Of a stretch of DNA of 32,477 nucleotides, positions 29,880 to 32,477 are shown in pieces. The position numbers and the translations under genes are program-made. The notes beneath the pieces are model-generated. The model made no database searches, had not been told where the DNA came from, and saw only the letters and a program-made list of their open reading frames with translations. Source of the stretch: an uncultured Muribaculaceae bacterium (GTDB taxonomy: Bacteria; Bacteroidota; Bacteroidia; Bacteroidales; Muribaculaceae); the NCBI GenBank assembly GCA_947174275.1, contig CAMWIJ010000032.1:1-32477 (forward strand), written 5' to 3'. Numbering within the stretch: position 1 is the first letter of the stretch; every line of letters begins with the position of its first letter.

Positions 29880-32342
29880 ATGTCACGACTTATCTCGTTT
29901 ATTCTTGCCGCGGCGGTGTCACTGACTGCCGCTGCCTCTGCTTCCCGCGGTGCAGAAATCGCATCCCGTCACTCCATTGTGCGCGATTCTCCCGCCGTTG
30001 ATTTCTTCGAAGGCGCATTGCTTGGCAACGGTGCAATGGGGGTGGTGGTACGCACCCGTCCCGATGCCGTAATCCTGCATTTCGGACACAACAATGTGTG
30101 GGACATACGCGTTACCGAAAACCACAAAGATAAAATCGGCACTTTTCAGGAGATTTTCGAAAAGGCCGCTCAGCTGTCCGACTCGTTGCCGTCGATTCAT
30201 CACGACAAATTCTTTTCCGATTATCTCAATCTCACCGCCGACAACTATCGCAGTCCCTATCCGCGTCCATTCCCCTGCGGAAGCCTTATTCTCGGCTTCG
30301 ACCGACGTGATGTGGAACTGCTCGGTCACACTCTCGACATATCATCAGGTCAGTGCGCAGTCAGCCTGCTGAGCGGTGGCCGACAGTTGCGTCTCCTTGT
30401 CGATGTCGACATGAAGGCTGACAATCTCTGGCTGTCACTCGTCGACAGCGACGGGCACCCCGTGCCGTCATGCTTCAACCGCGTCCGACTCCTTCCCGAC
30501 CCCTCCACACCCGCCGACATGCCGGCATGGGAGGCTCTGCAGTGCGGTGCTCACTCTCTCGGCTTTATGCAGCAGCTTCCCGCCAATGAGGACTGCTCTC
30601 CCGGCGACCGTGACAAGGCGTTCGCATTGCGTCTGTGGAGCGCTCCGGCGCTTGAAGAAGGAGCGCGCCACACAATCTACGGTCAGGAGCTGCCCCTCGC
30701 GCCGCTCGAACGCTATATCGTGGCCGGCGATATGCCGTTCTATATGGAAGCCTCGCTCTGTGAAGGTTCTTTGGGAGATGTCAGCAACGCCGTGGCCGTG
30801 CCTCTCGCGCCGTCTGTCACCGACCGTGACAGCTGCATCGCATCCAACCGCAAGGCTTGGGACGAATTCTGGAGCGCCTCGTCGGTCGAACTTGATGACA
30901 AGGAGCTTGAACGCATCTGGTATCGCAACATGTATTTCTTCAATTGTGCCGTGCGTCCCGGAGTAATATGCCCCGGTATATTCGCCAACTGGAGCTACTC
31001 GAATATCGGCACCGCATGGCATGGCGACTACCATCTCAACTACAACACGCAGCAGCCCTTCTGGCTGACATTCTCATCCAACCATCTCGACAAAAACCTC
31101 GCTTACGTCGACCTTGTCGACCGGCTCATGCCTGTCAGCACCATGTGGGCGCGCGATTATTACGGCATGCGCGGAGCTTTCTTCCCTCACTCCGCCTATC
31201 CCGTTGAAATGTCGGTGCATCCATATCCGGTTCCCGACTGGGGCTGGGAGGTGTTTGAGACTCCGTGGATGGTGCAGGGGCTCTGGTGGCATTATCTCTA
31301 CTCGGGCGACACCGGGTTTCTGCGTGACCGCGCCTTCGCGCCAATAAAGGCCGCAGTGGAGTTTCTTGTCGACTACATGTCGCGTCCCGAAGCCCGCAGC
31401 GGACGTTTCGACGACGGCCTGTACCATATTTTCCCCTCGGTGCCTCCCGAGCTCTACGGCCTTCAGCCGGGCTTCAAATACAATTACGACACGCAGATTG
31501 ACATCACCCTCGCCCGATACGTGTTTAACGCTTATCTTGAGGCTGTCGACACGCTGAAACTCGGAAAGCAGGAGAAGCAACTCGCTGCCGATGTAAGGAA
31601 AATACTCAAGGCGATGCCATCATATTCAACCGCGCAGGCTGACGACAACTCTGTGGTGCTGACCTCTGTGCCCGGCGAACGCGCTGATGTCGTCTACAAC
31701 GTTCCGGCCAATCTCGCTGTCGTATTTCCCGGCAATGAATATGGCCTTCATTCTCCCGACAGCATACGCAGCCTTGTCGCCAACACCATCAGGGCTCACC
31801 GCAACGAGGGAGGCAACGAAATCGTGTTCCTTAGCATGCAGAAAGCCCGGATGGGCATGCTCGACCTCGATGCCTTCAAGAGACAGGTCAATTATGCCAC
31901 ACTCCCCGGCGGCACTGTCACAGATGCCCTTCTTGAGACCGGCGGTCGCTACGACGACCTGACCGACTACACATATATGGCGCCGATGGGCATCTGGTTT
32001 GAGAATTTTGCTCTCCCCGCCGTCATCAACGAGTGTCTCATGCAGTCATACGACGGCACAGTCAATCTGTTCCCCAACTGGGATTTCGCTGTCGACGCAA
32101 GTTTCAACACCCTCCGCGCTCAGGGCGCATTTCTCATCTCGGCCTCCGTGGCTCACGGGGAAATATCTCCGGTGACATGCCTCAGCGAATGCGGCAACAC
32201 CTTCCGCATGGATAACCCCTGGCCCGTTGCACAGGTGAAAGTGACCCCCTCCTCAGGCGCCCCCTTCACCGTAAAACCGGTCGACGGCGTTATCACCTTC
32301 GATACAACCACCGGCACAACCTACACCATCTCCCGCTCCTGA
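29880..32342 (+). CDS. Secreted GH95-like (alpha/alpha)6-barrel glycoside hydrolase
   Basis: 820 residues, the only plus-strand gene. Signal peptide MSRLISFILAAAVSLTAAASA. The N-terminal domain (SPAVDFFEGALLGNGAMGVVV...VILHFGHNNVWD) is like the GH65N_2/GH95 beta-sandwich. The catalytic barrel includes GTAWHGDYHLNYNTQQPFW (N387 and N389), matching the place of the paired asparagines of GH95 fucosidases, and a C-terminal MGIWFENFALPAVINECLMQSYDGTVNLFPNW. Family GH95 contains alpha-L-fucosidases and galactosidases, but the wording here (YNTQQPFW, not INTEMNYW) is divergent, so the substrate is open. A related six-hairpin family such as DUF5703-type proteins is also possible. No SusC/D pair nearby. 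Confidence 0.68.
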   Translation: MSRLISFILAAAVSLTAAASASRGAEIASRHSIVRDSPAVDFFEGALLGNGAMGVVVRTRPDAVILHFGHNNVWDIRVTENHKDKIGTFQEIFEKAAQLSDSLPSIHHDKFFSDYLNLTADNYRSPYPRPFPCGSLILGFDRRDVELLGHTLDISSGQCAVSLLSGGRQLRLLVDVDMKADNLWLSLVDSDGHPVPSCFNRVRLLPDPSTPADMPAWEALQCGAHSLGFMQQLPANEDCSPGDRDKAFALRLWSAPALEEGARHTIYGQELPLAPLERYIVAGDMPFYMEASLCEGSLGDVSNAVAVPLAPSVTDRDSCIASNRKAWDEFWSASSVELDDKELERIWYRNMYFFNCAVRPGVICPGIFANWSYSNIGTAWHGDYHLNYNTQQPFWLTFSSNHLDKNLAYVDLVDRLMPVSTMWARDYYGMRGAFFPHSAYPVEMSVHPYPVPDWGWEVFETPWMVQGLWWHYLYSGDTGFLRDRAFAPIKAAVEFLVDYMSRPEARSGRFDDGLYHIFPSVPPELYGLQPGFKYNYDTQIDITLARYVFNAYLEAVDTLKLGKQEKQLAADVRKILKAMPSYSTAQADDNSVVLTSVPGERADVVYNVPANLAVVFPGNEYGLHSPDSIRSLVANTIRAHRNEGGNEIVFLSMQKARMGMLDLDAFKRQVNYATLPGGTVTDALLETGGRYDDLTDYTYMAPMGIWFENFALPAVINECLMQSYDGTVNLFPNWDFAVDASFNTLRAQGAFLISASVAHGEISPVTCLSECGNTFRMDNPWPVAQVKVTPSSGAPFTVKPVDGVITFDTTTGTTYTISRS

Positions 32343-32424
32343 CAGCAGAGCGGAAGCGACGCAGTGTGCCACATACCGTCAACCGAAATCAGTAAATACA
32401 GAGCACGCAAACCTGCCCCCGAAT

Positions 32425-32446
32425 TGTAGGGACGCACGGCTCGTGC
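32425..32446 (+). repeat. Intergenic hairpin repeat, copy 3 (truncated)
   Basis: TGTAGGGACGCACGGCTCG followed by TGC, identical to copies 1 and 2 up to here. It then diverges (AATGTC), so the outer four pairs of the stem are lost. It lies downstream of the GH95-like gene near the right edge. Confidence 0.75.
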
Positions 32447-32477
32447 AATGTCACTAACTTAAGAAAGAGAGAGCTTA

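Overview
The window looks like a chromosomal segment of a Bacteroidales gut anaerobe, most plausibly Muribaculaceae or a close relative. The evidence is: Bacteroidetes promoters (TTTG, 19-20 bp, TAnnTTTG) instead of sigma70 boxes; start regions that are A-rich rather than Shine-Dalgarno; lipoproteins with short lipoboxes; the DUF3822-rsmD pair; an OMP_b-brl_3 type outer-membrane barrel; sorting-domain-like C-termini on secreted enzymes; a eukaryote-like GlgB; and short hairpin repeats between genes. The genus is an inference. Almost every gene lies on the minus strand. The exception is the last gene, a GH95-like hydrolase. Most of the DNA is GC-rich, but 10.9-12.4 kb is clearly AT-rich.

Layout. 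1-394: the N-terminal part of a zinc-ribbon protein with perfect 16-residue Q/N/P repeats, running off the left edge. 618-5512: a glycan cluster (glgB, a flippase, a GT4-like glycosyltransferase) behind a consensus promoter. 5696-10751: a lipoprotein, DUF3822, rsmD, and a secreted esterase with a starch-binding-like module, also behind a consensus promoter. 10929-12292: an AT-rich two-gene module with its own promoter: a Panacea-domain (SocA/DUF4065-like) antitoxin candidate followed 5 nt later by a GNAT-like protein. This toxin-antitoxin-like pair is the most interesting system here. 12421-12495: tRNA-Arg(CCT), whose promoter straddles the end of folA. 12549-15974: an operon-like run of a Tat-type ferredoxin protein, a membrane polyferredoxin, thyA and folA. 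16014-16202: three strong inverted repeats. 16203-18599: secreted endonuclease I. 18600-19211: a long repeat-rich gap and a Rho-independent terminator. 19212-22037: an outer-membrane barrel. 22263-23930: a nucleoside kinase with a ThrRS-like N-terminus and a hairpin leader. 24087-29696: a complete RND tripartite efflux operon. 29880-32342: a divergent GH95-like secreted hydrolase behind a 28-bp operator-like palindrome.

How the genes work together. The efflux genes form one envelope-spanning pump. thyA and folA form the dTMP/folate cycle. The two ferredoxin proteins probably move electrons at the membrane. glgB acts on storage glycogen, while the flippase and glycosyltransferase point to surface polysaccharide, so their co-transcription is a curiosity. 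Several ORFs have over-extended 5' ends; the start codons below were chosen from signal peptides, lipoboxes, promoters and overlaps. Statements on family membership come from motif recognition by eye; no database was searched.
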